A stretch of 64,000 bases of DNA from Streptomyces sp. NBC_00344 (GTDB taxonomy: Bacteria; Actinomycetota; Actinomycetes; Streptomycetales; Streptomycetaceae), in assembly GCF_036088315.1 (NCBI RefSeq), contig NZ_CP107996.1, forward strand, positions 1,302,001 to 1,366,000, given 5' to 3'. The notes under the pieces are model-generated. The model did no database searches. It saw nothing but the letters and a program-made list of their open reading frames with translations, and was not told where the DNA came from. Position numbers and translations under genes: made by a program. Positions within the stretch are counted from its first letter, which is position 1. Every line of letters begins with the position of its first letter. Shown piece after piece: positions 8,813-17,583 of the stretch.

Positions 8813-10294
8813 CTACCTCGCGTCGCGGAACTGCCGCAGCCGGCTGCTGCGCGAGCTGTAGGTGAAGTACACGACGACCCCGACCGCCATCCAGATGGCG
8901 AACCTGATCCAGGTCTCGGCGGGGAGGTTCAGCATGAGCCAGAACGAGGCGAGCACCGAGAGTGCCGGGATCAGCGGGACCAGCGGGGTGCGGAACGAAC
9001 GCGGCAGATCCGGGCGCTTCCTGCGCAGGATGACGACTCCGACCGCCACCATGACGAACGCGAACAGCGTCCCGATGTTGACCAGTTCGGCAAGCACGTC
9101 GATCGAGGTGAAGCCGGCCACGATGGCGACGATCCCGCCGAGCAGAATCGTGGAGCGGTACGGGGTGCCGAACTTCGGGTGCACATGGGAGAAGAACATC
9201 GGAAGCAGACCGTCGCGGCTCATGGCGAAGAAGACCCGGCTCTGGCCGAGCAGCAGGATCATACAGACGGAGGTCAGACCGACCGCCGCGCCAAAGCTGA
9301 TCAAGCCCGCCCAGAAGGGGTGACCGACCGACTTGAACGCGTCGGCGAGCGGGGCGTCGGTCGACAGCTCCGTGTACTTCTGCATACCGGTGACGACGAT
9401 CGAGACCGCCACGTAGAGCACCGTGCAGATGAAGAGCGAGCCCAGGATGCCGCGCGGTACGTCGCGCTGCGGATTGAGGGTCTCCTCGGCAGTCGTCGCC
9501 ACGATGTCGAAACCGATGAAGGCGAAGAAGACCACCGCGGCGCCGGTGAAGATGCCCATCACACCGAACGCACCCGGGTTGAATCCGAACATCAGCTCGA
9601 TCAGCGGGGCCGAGACTCCAGTGCCACCCTCTCCGTGCTGGGCAGGCGGGATGAACGGGTGGTAGTTGGAGCCGGTGATGAAGAAGGCGCCGACGACGAT
9701 CACCAGCAGGACCACGGTGACCTTGACGGCGACGACGATCGCCGTCACCCGCGAGGACAGCTTCACACCGACGACCAGAATGCCCGTCAGGATGATCACC
9801 AGCAGACAGGCGAGCACATCGAAGCCGAACACACCGTTGTGTGTGCCGCTGAGCGCCTGAGGCATGCTCAGCCCCGCCGTGTCCATGAGGGAGCGGATGT
9901 AACCGGACCAGCCGACCGCCACCACCGCGCAGCCCAGGGCGAGTTCGAGGATGAGGTCCCAGCCGATGATCCAGGCGGGCAGTTCACCGAGTGTGGCGTA
10001 CGAGAAGGTGTAGGCGGAGCCGGCCACCGGTACGGTCGAGGCGAACTCCGCATAGCAGAGAGCCGCAAGACCGCACACCACGCCGGCGACGACGAAGGCC
10101 AGGGCCACGGCGGGGCCCGCGGTCTCCTTCGCGATCTTCCCGGTGAGCACGAAGATGCCGGTACCGATGACGACCCCGACGCCGAAGACCGTGAGGTCCA
10201 GAGTGGAAAGGGCCTTTTTGAGCGCGTACTCCGGTTCCTCCGTGTCCTGGATGGACTGCTCCACGGATTTGGTCCGGAAGAGATTGCTGCTCAC
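8813..10294 (-). CDS. APC-superfamily amino acid permease (cationic amino acid transporter type)
   Basis: 493 aa. GTG 10294 is chosen because GGGAGGT sits 6 nt before it and Streptomyces homologues begin with SSxLFRTKxVEQS as here. About 12-13 membrane helices follow, with the substrate-site motif GVGVVIGTGIF in helix 1 and the family block GWDLILELALG. The C-terminal third matches the CAT/YfnA group, which imports Arg, Lys or other amino acids by proton coupling. It stands between dxs and the propeller gene and is separated from dxs by a strong terminator. The substrate is not determinable. Confidence 0.85.
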   Translation of the reverse strand: MSSNLFRTKSVEQSIQDTEEPEYALKKALSTLDLTVFGVGVVIGTGIFVLTGKIAKETAGPAVALAFVVAGVVCGLAALCYAEFASTVPVAGSAYTFSYATLGELPAWIIGWDLILELALGCAVVAVGWSGYIRSLMDTAGLSMPQALSGTHNGVFGFDVLACLLVIILTGILVVGVKLSSRVTAIVVAVKVTVVLLVIVVGAFFITGSNYHPFIPPAQHGEGGTGVSAPLIELMFGFNPGAFGVMGIFTGAAVVFFAFIGFDIVATTAEETLNPQRDVPRGILGSLFICTVLYVAVSIVVTGMQKYTELSTDAPLADAFKSVGHPFWAGLISFGAAVGLTSVCMILLLGQSRVFFAMSRDGLLPMFFSHVHPKFGTPYRSTILLGGIVAIVAGFTSIDVLAELVNIGTLFAFVMVAVGVVILRRKRPDLPRSFRTPLVPLIPALSVLASFWLMLNLPAETWIRFAIWMAVGVVVYFTYSSRSSRLRQFRDAR

Positions 10295-10379
10295 GGGCGT
10301 ACCTCCCACGCTTGTCGTCCCCGCCATGATCGGGAGCGCGAGCACCCGGTGCACCCGGCTGTCCACCTCTTTCACACGA

Positions 10380-10424
10380 ATGAGCCGGTGGGACCACCCA
10401 TACAGGCTGGTCCCACCGGCTCAT
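10380..10424 (-). terminator. Strong hairpin terminator downstream of dxs
   Basis: A perfect 17-bp stem: ATGAGCCGGTGGGACCA (10380-10396) and its complement (10408-10424), with an 11-nt loop. It lies 28 nt past the dxs stop and 85 nt before the permease start, so it should end the dxs transcript. Confidence 0.75.
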
Positions 10425-10451
10425 CGGCGGTCGCGCAGTGACGCGGCGCGG

Positions 10452-12425
10452 TCAGTCGCGAGCGGGTTCCGCGGCCCCGGCGGACTCGCTGTCGTACCGT
10501 CCGTCGATCTTCGCGACGAGACCGGTGACCTGGCGGGCGATGTCCGGGGCGGTGAGCCCGATCTCGGCCAGGATCTGCTTACGGCTCGCATGATCGAGGA
10601 AGCGCGGCGGAATACCGAAGTCGCGCAGCGGTACATCGACCCCCGCGTCCCGCAGCGCCTGCGCGACGGCGGATCCGACACCTCCGGCCCGGCTGTTGTC
10701 CTCCACCGTCACGACGACCCGGTGCTGCTCGGCGAGCGGGGCAAGTGCCTCGTCGACGGGCTTGACCCAGCGGGGGTCGACCACGGTGGACGTGATGCCC
10801 TGCTTGTTCAGCAGTTCGGCGATCTCCAGGCACATCGGGGCGAGCGCGCCCACCGAGACGAGCAGGACGTCCGGCTTGTCGGTACCCGCACGGCGCAGCA
10901 CATCCATGCCACCGATCCGGCCCACGGCGGGGACGGCCGGGCCGACCACGCCCTTCGAGTAGCGCACCACGGTCGGCGCGTCCTCGACCCGTACCGCCTC
11001 GCGCAGCTGGGCACGCACCTGCTCGGCGTCGCGCGGGGCCGCGATCCGCAGTGTCGGGACGCACTGCAGGATGGACATGTCCCACATGCCGTTGTGCGAG
11101 GCGCCGTCGTCCCCGGTGACACCCGCCCGGTCCAGGACGAAGGTGACACCGCACTTGTGCAGCGCCACATCCATCAGCAGCTGGTCGAAGGCACGGTTGA
11201 GGAAGGTGGCGTAGACCGCGAAGACCGGGTGCAGCCCGCCGGTGGCAAGGCCGGCGGCGGAGACCGCAGCGTGCTGCTCGGCGATCCCGACGTCATAGAC
11301 CCGGCCGGGGAACTCCTTGGCGAACTTGGCCAGGCCGACCGGCTGGAGCATGGCCGCGGTGATCGCGACGATGTCCTCACGCTCCCGGCCGAGCTTGACC
11401 ATCTCGTCGCCGAACACCGAGGTCCAGCTGGCGGCCGCCGCCTTGATGGGCAGGCCGGTGTCCGGATGGATCGGGCCGATGCCGTGGAAGTGGTCGGCCT
11501 CGTCCTGTTCTGCGGGCTGGTAGCCCCGGCCCTTCTCCGTGATGCAGTGCACGATGACGGGACCGCCGAAGCCCTTGGCGCGCTCCAGCGCGGACTCCAG
11601 GGCCTCGATGTCGTGGCCGTCGATCGGTCCCACGTACTTCAGCCCGAGGTCCTCGAACATGCCCTGCGGGGCGATGAAGTCCTTGAGGCCCTTCTTGGCG
11701 CCGTGGAGCGTCTCGTACAGCGGCCTGCCGACGACCGGTGTGCGCTCCAGGAGGTCCTTGCCACGGGCCAGGAACCGCTCGTAGCCGTCGGTGGTGCGCA
11801 AGGTGGCGAGGTGGTTGGCGAGGCCGCCGATGGTCGGCGCGTAGGAGCGCTCGTTGTCGTTCACCACGATCACCAGCGGGCGGTCCTTGGCGGCGGCGAT
11901 GTTGTTGAGCGCCTCCCAGGCCATACCGCCGGTGAGCGCGCCGTCACCGATCACCGCGACGACATGGTCGTCCTTCCTGAGCACCTGATTGGCCTTGGCG
12001 AGGCCGTCGGCCCAGCCCAGCACCGTGGAGGCGTGCGAGTTCTCGATGAAGTCGTGCTCGGACTCGGCACGCGAGGGGTAGCCGGAAAGGCCGCCCTTGG
12101 TGCGCAGCAGTCCGAAGTCCTGCCGGCCGGTGAGCAGCTTGTGCACATAGCTCTGGTGCCCTGTGTCGAAGAGCACCCGGTCCTTCGGCGAGTCGAAGAC
12201 GCGGTGCAGGGCGATCGTCAGCTCGACGACACCGAGGTTCGGGCCGAGGTGGCCTCCGGTCTTGGACACGGCGCCGACAAGGAAGGTGCGGATCTCCGCG
12301 GCCAGCTGTTCCAGCTGCTCAGGGCCGAGCCGGTCCAGATCGCGCGGTGCCTTGATGCGGGCCAGCAGCTCTTCCCCGTCGCCCACCACCACACTTGAAC
12401 GACGCGCTTCGCGCGGCTGTACCAC
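10452..12425 (-). CDS. dxs: 1-deoxy-D-xylulose-5-phosphate synthase
   Basis: 657 aa. It condenses pyruvate and glyceraldehyde-3-phosphate to DXP, the first step of the MEP isoprenoid pathway. Diagnostic segments are [13 protein letters not shown], the thiamine diphosphate motif running from [16 protein letters not shown] to VVNDN, the [15 protein letters not shown] loop and the C-terminal transketolase domain (VDPRWVKP). GTG 12425 is preferred because AAGGAGG lies 5 nt upstream; this gives ~20 more N-terminal residues than usual annotations that start near [10 protein letters not shown]. The position next to xylFGH matches S. coelicolor. It is flanked by hairpins on both sides, so it is probably monocistronic. 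Confidence 0.95.
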   Translation of the reverse strand: MVQPREARRSSVVVGDGEELLARIKAPRDLDRLGPEQLEQLAAEIRTFLVGAVSKTGGHLGPNLGVVELTIALHRVFDSPKDRVLFDTGHQSYVHKLLTGRQDFGLLRTKGGLSGYPSRAESEHDFIENSHASTVLGWADGLAKANQVLRKDDHVVAVIGDGALTGGMAWEALNNIAAAKDRPLVIVVNDNERSYAPTIGGLANHLATLRTTDGYERFLARGKDLLERTPVVGRPLYETLHGAKKGLKDFIAPQGMFEDLGLKYVGPIDGHDIEALESALERAKGFGGPVIVHCITEKGRGYQPAEQDEADHFHGIGPIHPDTGLPIKAAAASWTSVFGDEMVKLGREREDIVAITAAMLQPVGLAKFAKEFPGRVYDVGIAEQHAAVSAAGLATGGLHPVFAVYATFLNRAFDQLLMDVALHKCGVTFVLDRAGVTGDDGASHNGMWDMSILQCVPTLRIAAPRDAEQVRAQLREAVRVEDAPTVVRYSKGVVGPAVPAVGRIGGMDVLRRAGTDKPDVLLVSVGALAPMCLEIAELLNKQGITSTVVDPRWVKPVDEALAPLAEQHRVVVTVEDNSRAGGVGSAVAQALRDAGVDVPLRDFGIPPRFLDHASRKQILAEIGLTAPDIARQVTGLVAKIDGRYDSESAGAAEPARD

Positions 12426-12555
12426 CCGTGCCTCCTTGACGTTCCGAACTGTGATCGAGCTTTGCCAGATCTGCCGAGTCTAATGTTCCATCCGCCGCTC
12501 CGGTCATCGGGCGGTGCGTCGTGCGTCACCTGATTTCGGTAACGAACGCACAGAT

Positions 12556-12585
12556 GCCCGGCACCGGAGCGTTCCGGTGCCGGGC
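12556..12585 (-). terminator. Hairpin terminator after xylH
   Basis: GCCCGGCACCGGA (12556-12568) and its perfect complement (12573-12585) form a 13-bp stem with a GCGT loop, 87 nt past the xylH stop and upstream of the dxs promoter region. Confidence 0.75.
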
Positions 12586-12672
12586 TTCCGGGAGCCTGAG
12601 CGGGCGTCCGCCCGGCCCTGTGCCGGTGCTGTGGCGGGCGTCGCGACGGGTCGGACGCCGCCTGCCGCAGCG

Positions 12673-13953
12673 TCAGGCGCGACCCGCGGTCTTCTGGGTC
12701 TTGCGGGTGACCGAGTCGATGACGACGGTGGCGAGCAGCACTCCACCGGTGATCATGTACTGGATCGCGGTGGCGATGCCCTCGAGGGCCAGGCCGTACT
12801 GGATCGAGGTGATCACCATGACGCCGAGCAGCGCGTCCCAGGTGCGGCCACGGCCTCCGAAGAGGCTGGTGCCACCGATGACGGCCGCCGCGATGGCGTT
12901 CATCAGCAGGTCGCCCGAGCCGGCGCTCTGGTTGGCAGCGGCGATCTTGGATGCCAGGAACAGACCGCCGATGGCGGCGAAGGTACCGGCGATGGCGAAG
13001 ACCGAGACACGGATCGCCGTGACGTTGATACCGGCACGGCGGGAGGCCTCGACGCTGCCGCCGAGTGCGAAGATCTTACGGCCGTATCCGGTGCGGCGAA
13101 GGACGAAGTCCGTCGCCACCAGGAACACCAGGAAGATCAGCAGGGCGAGCGGCAGACCCTTGTGCAGGTTCAGCACGTAGGCGGCGGCGAAGGCCGGGAT
13201 CGCGAGCAGGACCGTCCGCACCACGATCTCGCTGAGCGGGCGCGAGGGGATGCCGGCCGCGTCACGGCGGCGGTTGTCGAAGAACGTGCTGAGGAAGAAC
13301 ACCACGACGGCGATGAGGGCCACGCCGTACGCGGCCGCCACATCGGTGAAGTAGTAGGTCGTCAGCTTGCCCACGACTCCGTCGGAGTCCAGGTTGATCG
13401 TGCCGTTGTCGCCCAGGATCTGCAGCATGAAGCCGAGCCAGAACAGCAGACCGGCCAGGGTGACGGCGAACGCGGGGGCGCCGATGCGGGCGAAGAAGAA
13501 CCCGTGAATCGTGCCGATGAGCGCGCCGCTGACGATGGCGACGAGAATGGCGAGCCACTCGTTCAGGCCGTGCGTGACGCTCATCACCGCGACGACAGCG
13601 CCCGACACACCGCTGACCGAGCCGACCGAGAGGTCGATCTCGCCGAGCAGCAGCACGAAGACGATACCGACGGCGATCATGCCGGTGCCGACCATCGTGA
13701 TGGAGATGTTGCTCAGGTTCTCCGCGGAGAGGAAGTTCGAGTTGAGGCTCTGGAAGATGACCCAGATGATCACCAGGCCGAGAACCACGGGTATCGAGCC
13801 CAGGTCACCGGCGCGGATCTTGCGCTTGAACTCCCCGAGATAGCCGGCGAAGCCCTGCTCGCGCACGAGCAGCCGCGGGTCCACCGCGGCGACTGCGCCC
13901 TCGGCGGCTGCGGTGTTCTCGACCTGGTGGGCGGAGGTCTTCTGCATACTCAC
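12673..13953 (-). CDS. xylH: ABC sugar transporter permease XylH
   Basis: 426 aa membrane protein with about 10 helices and the EAGGxxR-type loop (LGGSVEASRRAGIN) of ribose/xylose class (CUT2) permeases; GGTSLFGGRGR near the C-terminus is also typical. It forms the channel of the XylFGH importer. GTG 13953 follows GGAGGTTCAGAA and overlaps the xylG stop by 4 nt (GTGA), so translation is coupled. Operon order is xylF-xylG-xylH. Xylose is the expected substrate by synteny with S. coelicolor SCO6009-6011 and by the nearby xylAB pair, but CUT2 permeases alone do not reveal the sugar. Confidence 0.88.
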   Translation of the reverse strand: MSMQKTSAHQVENTAAAEGAVAAVDPRLLVREQGFAGYLGEFKRKIRAGDLGSIPVVLGLVIIWVIFQSLNSNFLSAENLSNISITMVGTGMIAVGIVFVLLLGEIDLSVGSVSGVSGAVVAVMSVTHGLNEWLAILVAIVSGALIGTIHGFFFARIGAPAFAVTLAGLLFWLGFMLQILGDNGTINLDSDGVVGKLTTYYFTDVAAAYGVALIAVVVFFLSTFFDNRRRDAAGIPSRPLSEIVVRTVLLAIPAFAAAYVLNLHKGLPLALLIFLVFLVATDFVLRRTGYGRKIFALGGSVEASRRAGINVTAIRVSVFAIAGTFAAIGGLFLASKIAAANQSAGSGDLLMNAIAAAVIGGTSLFGGRGRTWDALLGVMVITSIQYGLALEGIATAIQYMITGGVLLATVVIDSVTRKTQKTAGRA

Positions 13954-14729
13954 TTCTGAACCTCCGCGTTCCGCGCCGCACGACGGGTCACGGCGTTCTC
14001 CGTGGCTCCGGTGATGGCGGAGATGATGTCTTCCTGCGAGGTGGTCTTCACATCGAAGACACCGTTGTTGCTGCCGAGACGGAGCACAGCCACCTTGTCA
14101 GCGACCGCCTTGACGTCCGCCATGTTGTGGCTGATCAGCAGGACCGCGTGGCCGCGCTCACGGAGCCGCTCGACCAGGTCGAGGACCTGGGCGGTCTGCT
14201 CGACACCGAGGGCCGCCGTCGGCTCGTCGAGGATGACGAGCTTCGGCTCACCGAGCATCGACCGCGCGATCGCCACCGTCTGGCGCTGGCCGCCGGAGAG
14301 CGAGGCGATCGGGATGCGGACACTGGGGATATGGATCGACAGCGTGGTGAGCAGCTCGCGCGAGCGGCGCTCCATCTCGACCTCGTCGAGCATTCCGCGC
14401 CTGCGGAGCTCCCTGCCGAGGTAGAGGTTGCCCACGACGTCGATGTTGTCGCACAGCGCGAGGTCCTGGTAGACGGTCGCGACACCCAAGTGCTGGGCGT
14501 CCTGCGGCTTGTTGACCTGGACGGGCCTGCCTTCCCACTCGATGACTCCGTCATCGATGGGGTGAACGCCGGCGATCGTCTTCACCAGCGTGGATTTTCC
14601 GGCTCCGTTGTCGCCCACCAGGGCGACCACTTCACCGGCGTGGACCTCAAGCTCTACGTCGGTGAGCGCCTGGACGGCACCGAATCGCTTGGAGACTCCG
14701 CGCAACGCCAACACGGGCGTAGCGGACAC
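13950..14729 (-). CDS. xylG: ABC sugar transporter ATP-binding protein XylG
   Basis: 259 aa from GTG 14729. This start is preferred to ATG 14738 because AAGGAG directly abuts that ATG but stands 9 nt before the GTG. One ATPase domain only: Walker A GDNGAGKST, Q-loop VYQDLAL, signature LSGGQRQ, Walker B LVILDEP and the switch His in ISHN. Most CUT2 transporters have a ~500 aa tandem ATPase. This single-domain form must work as a homodimer, as in FrcA-like systems. It powers sugar uptake with XylF and XylH. Confidence 0.88.
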   Translation of the reverse strand: MSATPVLALRGVSKRFGAVQALTDVELEVHAGEVVALVGDNGAGKSTLVKTIAGVHPIDDGVIEWEGRPVQVNKPQDAQHLGVATVYQDLALCDNIDVVGNLYLGRELRRRGMLDEVEMERRSRELLTTLSIHIPSVRIPIASLSGGQRQTVAIARSMLGEPKLVILDEPTAALGVEQTAQVLDLVERLRERGHAVLLISHNMADVKAVADKVAVLRLGSNNGVFDVKTTSQEDIISAITGATENAVTRRAARNAEVQK

Positions 14730-14817
14730 GTGAACCATCTCCTTCGCCGCCTGACCGGCGGGGATGCCGCGCCGGAACGGCGCGGTGGCTGAGCAGAAGA
14801 GAAAACGAAGCGATCCG

Positions 14818-14867
14818 TCCGGTGCCCCGCCCTTGCCAGCGGGGCGAGAGTGGGCCGAGGCACCGGA
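14818..14867 (-). promoter_or_regulatory. xylF-xylG intercistronic nested hairpin
   Basis: An outer stem TCCGGTGCC/GGCACCGGA (14818-14826 with 14859-14867) encloses an inner stem GCCCCGC/GCGGGGC (14824-14830 with 14839-14845; the two share three bases, so they are alternatives or stacked). Such structures after a binding-protein gene usually give partial termination or 3'-end protection, keeping XylF in excess. Confidence 0.5.
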
Positions 14868-14908
14868 CAGGCTTCAACAGTGCGTAGGTCCTGGGCTGAG
14901 CCCGGGAC

Positions 14909-16021
14909 TTACTTCAGACCGATCTTGTCGCAGCCGGCCTTGTACTTGGGGGTGCAGATCTCGCTGAGCTTGTAGATGCCGTCCTTGAGGACGGTGTCCT
15001 GGATGTTCTTCTGCGTCAGCGAGACGACCGGGAGAATCACCGAGGGGACCTTCTTGACGGTCGGGCTGTCGACCGTGGAGGTCGTGAGCGACCCGAGGTC
15101 CTTGCCCTGCGCCAGCTTGACGGCCATCTCCGCGGCGATCGGGCCCTCGAGCACGTAGGGCTTGTAGACGCTCATGAACTGCTCACCGGAGACGATGCGC
15201 TGCACACCGGCGAGTTCGGCGTCCTGACCCGTGACCGGGGGGAGGGGGGAGATGTTGGCGGCCTTGAGGGAGGTGATGATACCGCCGGCCATGCCGTCGT
15301 TGGCGGAGTAGACGCCGTCGATCTTGCCCTTGCCGAGGGCGGCGATGGCGCCGTCCATGTTGGCGTTGGCGTTCTCCGGCTTCCACTCCTTGGTGTCGTA
15401 GGACTTGCCGATCTTCACCTTGCCCTGGAGGACGGAGAGCGCGCCCTTCTTGAAGTCTGCGGCGTTGGGGTCGGTGATCGCGCCGTTCATCATGACGATG
15501 GTGTCGCTGCTCGCCTTGGCGCCGAGCTTCTCCAGCAGGGCCTTGCCCTGGGTGACGCCGACCTGCCGGTTGTCGAACGAGACGTACGAGTCGATCGGAC
15601 CCTGCGCCAGGCGGTCGAAGGCGACGACCGGGATACCGGCGTCGTGGGCCTTCTGGACCGAGTTCTTGATCGACGCGGAGTCCACCGCGTCCACGATCAG
15701 TGCGTCGACCTTGTTGGTGATCATCGTGTCGACCTGCTGCGCCTGGGTGGGCGCGTCCTGCTTGGCGTTGAGGTACTGGACCTTGCCCTTGCCGTGGGTG
15801 AGGTCCCTGATCTTCTTCGCGATCAGCGGGCGGTCGAACTTCTCGTACCGGGCGGTCTGGTTCTCCGGCAGCAGCAGACCGACGGTTATCGCGTCGCCCT
15901 TCTTCTTGCTGTCCGTGTCCGAGCTGGACTTGGAGTCCTTGGCGCTGCCACAGGCAGCGAGAGAGACGGCCATTGCGGTGGCGGCCACGGCCACGGCGGC
16001 ACGACGCATCTGCGTGTTCAC
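14909..16021 (-). CDS. xylF: Sugar ABC transporter substrate-binding lipoprotein XylF
   Basis: 370 aa. The N-terminal signal ends in the lipobox SLAAC followed by a Ser/Lys-rich linker, so it is a membrane-anchored lipoprotein. The rest is a periplasmic-binding-protein-1 fold (VGLLLPENQTARYEKFD, DAVDSASIKN, VVAFDRLAQG, TGQDAELAGV) as in XylF/RbsB. It captures the sugar for XylGH. GTG 16021 is chosen for the GGGAGG 8 nt upstream; ATG 16009 is the alternative. It is first in the operon, 120 nt after the ROK gene, with a palindrome in between. Confidence 0.9.
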   Translation of the reverse strand: MNTQMRRAAVAVAATAMAVSLAACGSAKDSKSSSDTDSKKKGDAITVGLLLPENQTARYEKFDRPLIAKKIRDLTHGKGKVQYLNAKQDAPTQAQQVDTMITNKVDALIVDAVDSASIKNSVQKAHDAGIPVVAFDRLAQGPIDSYVSFDNRQVGVTQGKALLEKLGAKASSDTIVMMNGAITDPNAADFKKGALSVLQGKVKIGKSYDTKEWKPENANANMDGAIAALGKGKIDGVYSANDGMAGGIITSLKAANISPLPPVTGQDAELAGVQRIVSGEQFMSVYKPYVLEGPIAAEMAVKLAQGKDLGSLTTSTVDSPTVKKVPSVILPVVSLTQKNIQDTVLKDGIYKLSEICTPKYKAGCDKIGLK

Positions 16022-16097
16022 TTCAGAAACCTCCCTGACGAGGCCGCGACGTTGCGGCCGAGGTGCCTGGAGTCAACTCGGCCGCCGAGGCGACGTC

Positions 16098-16112
16098 AAG
16101 GATTAAATCCTT
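16098..16112. promoter_or_regulatory. Candidate ROK operator upstream of xylF
   Basis: AAGGATTAAATCCTT is a perfect 7-bp inverted repeat around one central base, 77 nt upstream of the xylF start. It sits between the ROK regulator and the operon it is expected to control, in an AT-rich stretch that stands out from its surroundings. Confidence 0.5.
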
Positions 16113-16141
16113 AACGAGATGGCAACGGTGTCATTCGTTAT

Positions 16142-17341
16142 CTAAGTGAAGGCAGGGGTACCGGCCGGAATCGCGCTCTCCAAAAGGCTCGAATCGCCCA
16201 TTTCACTGAGCACGAGGGCCAGTGCGCCCAGCACCTCGGCCCGTCCGCCGAGGGCCCCTGGCAGCACCGAGAGCTGCCGGGCAGCACTGGGGATCGCGTA
16301 CCTGCCGACCGACTCCCTGATGGGTCCGAGCACCAGCTCACCGGCCTCCGCGAGGTCACCGCCGAGCACCACCCGGCTCGGGTTGAGCAGGTTGCACAGA
16401 TTGGCGACGCCGCTGCCGATGTGCCGGCCGACGTCCGCGATGACCCGTCGGCAGCCCGGATCACCGCCACGGGCGAGCTGGACGACCCTCTCGATGGTCA
16501 GACCGGTGCCGTGGCTGGACTCCAGCAGGGGCAGGACATACCGCGCGGCGGTGAAGGTCTCCAGGCACCCGCGATTGCCGCAGCGGCACACAGGGCCCGA
16601 TTCGTCGAGCGTGATGTGGCCGATCTCCCCCGCCGTGCCGCCGGGGCCCCGGTAGATCTGACCGTCTATGACCAGACCGGCACCCACCCCGCTGGCGACC
16701 TTGATGTAGGCGAGGTCCCTGACCCCGCGGCCGCTCCCCCACACCAGCTCGCCGAGCGCGCCGAGGTTGGCGTCGTTGTCGACGTAGACCGGCACACCGA
16801 GCCGGGTGGCCAGCTCGTCGCTCGGGTTGATGCCCGTCCAGCCCGGCAGGATCGAGGTGGAGCCGAGCGTGCCCGACTCGACGTCGATGGGCCCCGGCAC
16901 CCCGAGGCCGACCCCGACCACCTTGTCGGCGCCGATACCGGTGGCCGCGATGAGCCGGTTGACCAGTTCTTCGGCCCGCCCGAAGCCCTGGGCGGACGAT
17001 GCGTCCACGTCCAGCGGCTCGGACTCCTCGGCGAGGACCTGGTGCGCCAGGTTCCCGACCGCCACCCGCAGATGGGTGTGGCCGAAGTCGACGCCGATGA
17101 CGATGCCCGCCGAGCCGCTGAGCGAGACACTGCGGGCCCTGCGGCCGCCAGCGGATGTCGGGGTGACCTCGACGGTGCCGCCGTCTTTCAGTTCGCGAAC
17201 GATATTGGAGACCGTGGCTGCCGAGAGTCCGGTGCTGCGGGCGATCTCCGCCTGAGTGAGCGAGCCCGCCATACGCACCGCGCGCACGACCCGCTCGAGG
17301 TTGGCCCGGTGCAGAGATGTCTGCGACCCCGGAGTCTCCAT
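16142..17341 (-). CDS. rok7B7: ROK-family transcriptional regulator (Rok7B7-type)
   Basis: 399 aa from ATG 17341, which has AGGAG about 11 nt upstream; ATG 17362 has no ribosome binding site. An N-terminal winged helix (LTQAEIARSTGLSAATVSNIV, ~26-45) precedes a sugar-kinase-like ROK domain with GVDFGHTHLRVA, GLGVPGPID and the zinc motif CRCGNRGCLE. The position between xylF and ngcG is that of S. coelicolor rok7B7 (SCO6008), reported to repress xylFGH and to affect carbon catabolite control and antibiotic production. Whether the ROK domain still phosphorylates a sugar is unclear. Confidence 0.88.
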   Translation of the reverse strand: METPGSQTSLHRANLERVVRAVRMAGSLTQAEIARSTGLSAATVSNIVRELKDGGTVEVTPTSAGGRRARSVSLSGSAGIVIGVDFGHTHLRVAVGNLAHQVLAEESEPLDVDASSAQGFGRAEELVNRLIAATGIGADKVVGVGLGVPGPIDVESGTLGSTSILPGWTGINPSDELATRLGVPVYVDNDANLGALGELVWGSGRGVRDLAYIKVASGVGAGLVIDGQIYRGPGGTAGEIGHITLDESGPVCRCGNRGCLETFTAARYVLPLLESSHGTGLTIERVVQLARGGDPGCRRVIADVGRHIGSGVANLCNLLNPSRVVLGGDLAEAGELVLGPIRESVGRYAIPSAARQLSVLPGALGGRAEVLGALALVLSEMGDSSLLESAIPAGTPAFT

Positions 17342-17435
17342 CGACTCATCCACTCCTGCCATGGGTGGACGGCGCGACGGCCGTCCCCGCGCGGGGCGCG
17401 TCTGATGAGGCCCCGCCCTATCTCCAACATGTGAA

Positions 17436-17456
17436 CCCTAAGCTGAGCCTTTAGGG
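17436..17456. promoter_or_regulatory. Candidate autoregulatory inverted repeat upstream of rok7B7
   Basis: CCCTAA (17436-17441) and TTAGGG (17451-17456) form an inverted repeat with a 9-nt spacer, ~95 nt upstream of the rok7B7 start. It resembles ROK half-site spacing but differs in sequence from the palindrome before xylF. Confidence 0.35.
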
Positions 17457-17524
17457 CTCCCTTCCGTCAAGACCTTGAGCAAGCCGGGACACGGATGAGC
17501 GGGGACCGCAAGATACAAACAGGA

Positions 17525-17560
17525 CGAACCGCCCGATGGCATATGCCTTCGGGCGGTTCG
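17525..17560 (-). terminator. Hairpin terminator after ngcG
   Basis: CGAACCGCCCGA (17525-17536) and its complement (17549-17560) form a 12-bp stem; the 12-nt loop contains its own GGCATATGCC palindrome. It lies 24 nt past the ngcG stop and ends the ngcEFG transcript. Confidence 0.7.
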
Positions 17561-17583
17561 TGTTCAGAACGGAAGAGGAGCCT

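Noticed and set aside
8786..10441. 551-codon plus-strand open frame opposite the amino acid permease
   Set aside because: His/Asp/Arg-rich composition typical of the antisense of a high-GC membrane protein gene; no motif and no ribosome binding site.
12514..13959. 481-codon plus-strand open frame opposite xylH
   Set aside because: Antisense shadow rich in Asp/Glu/Arg; covers the terminator and the xylH start and has no recognisable domain.
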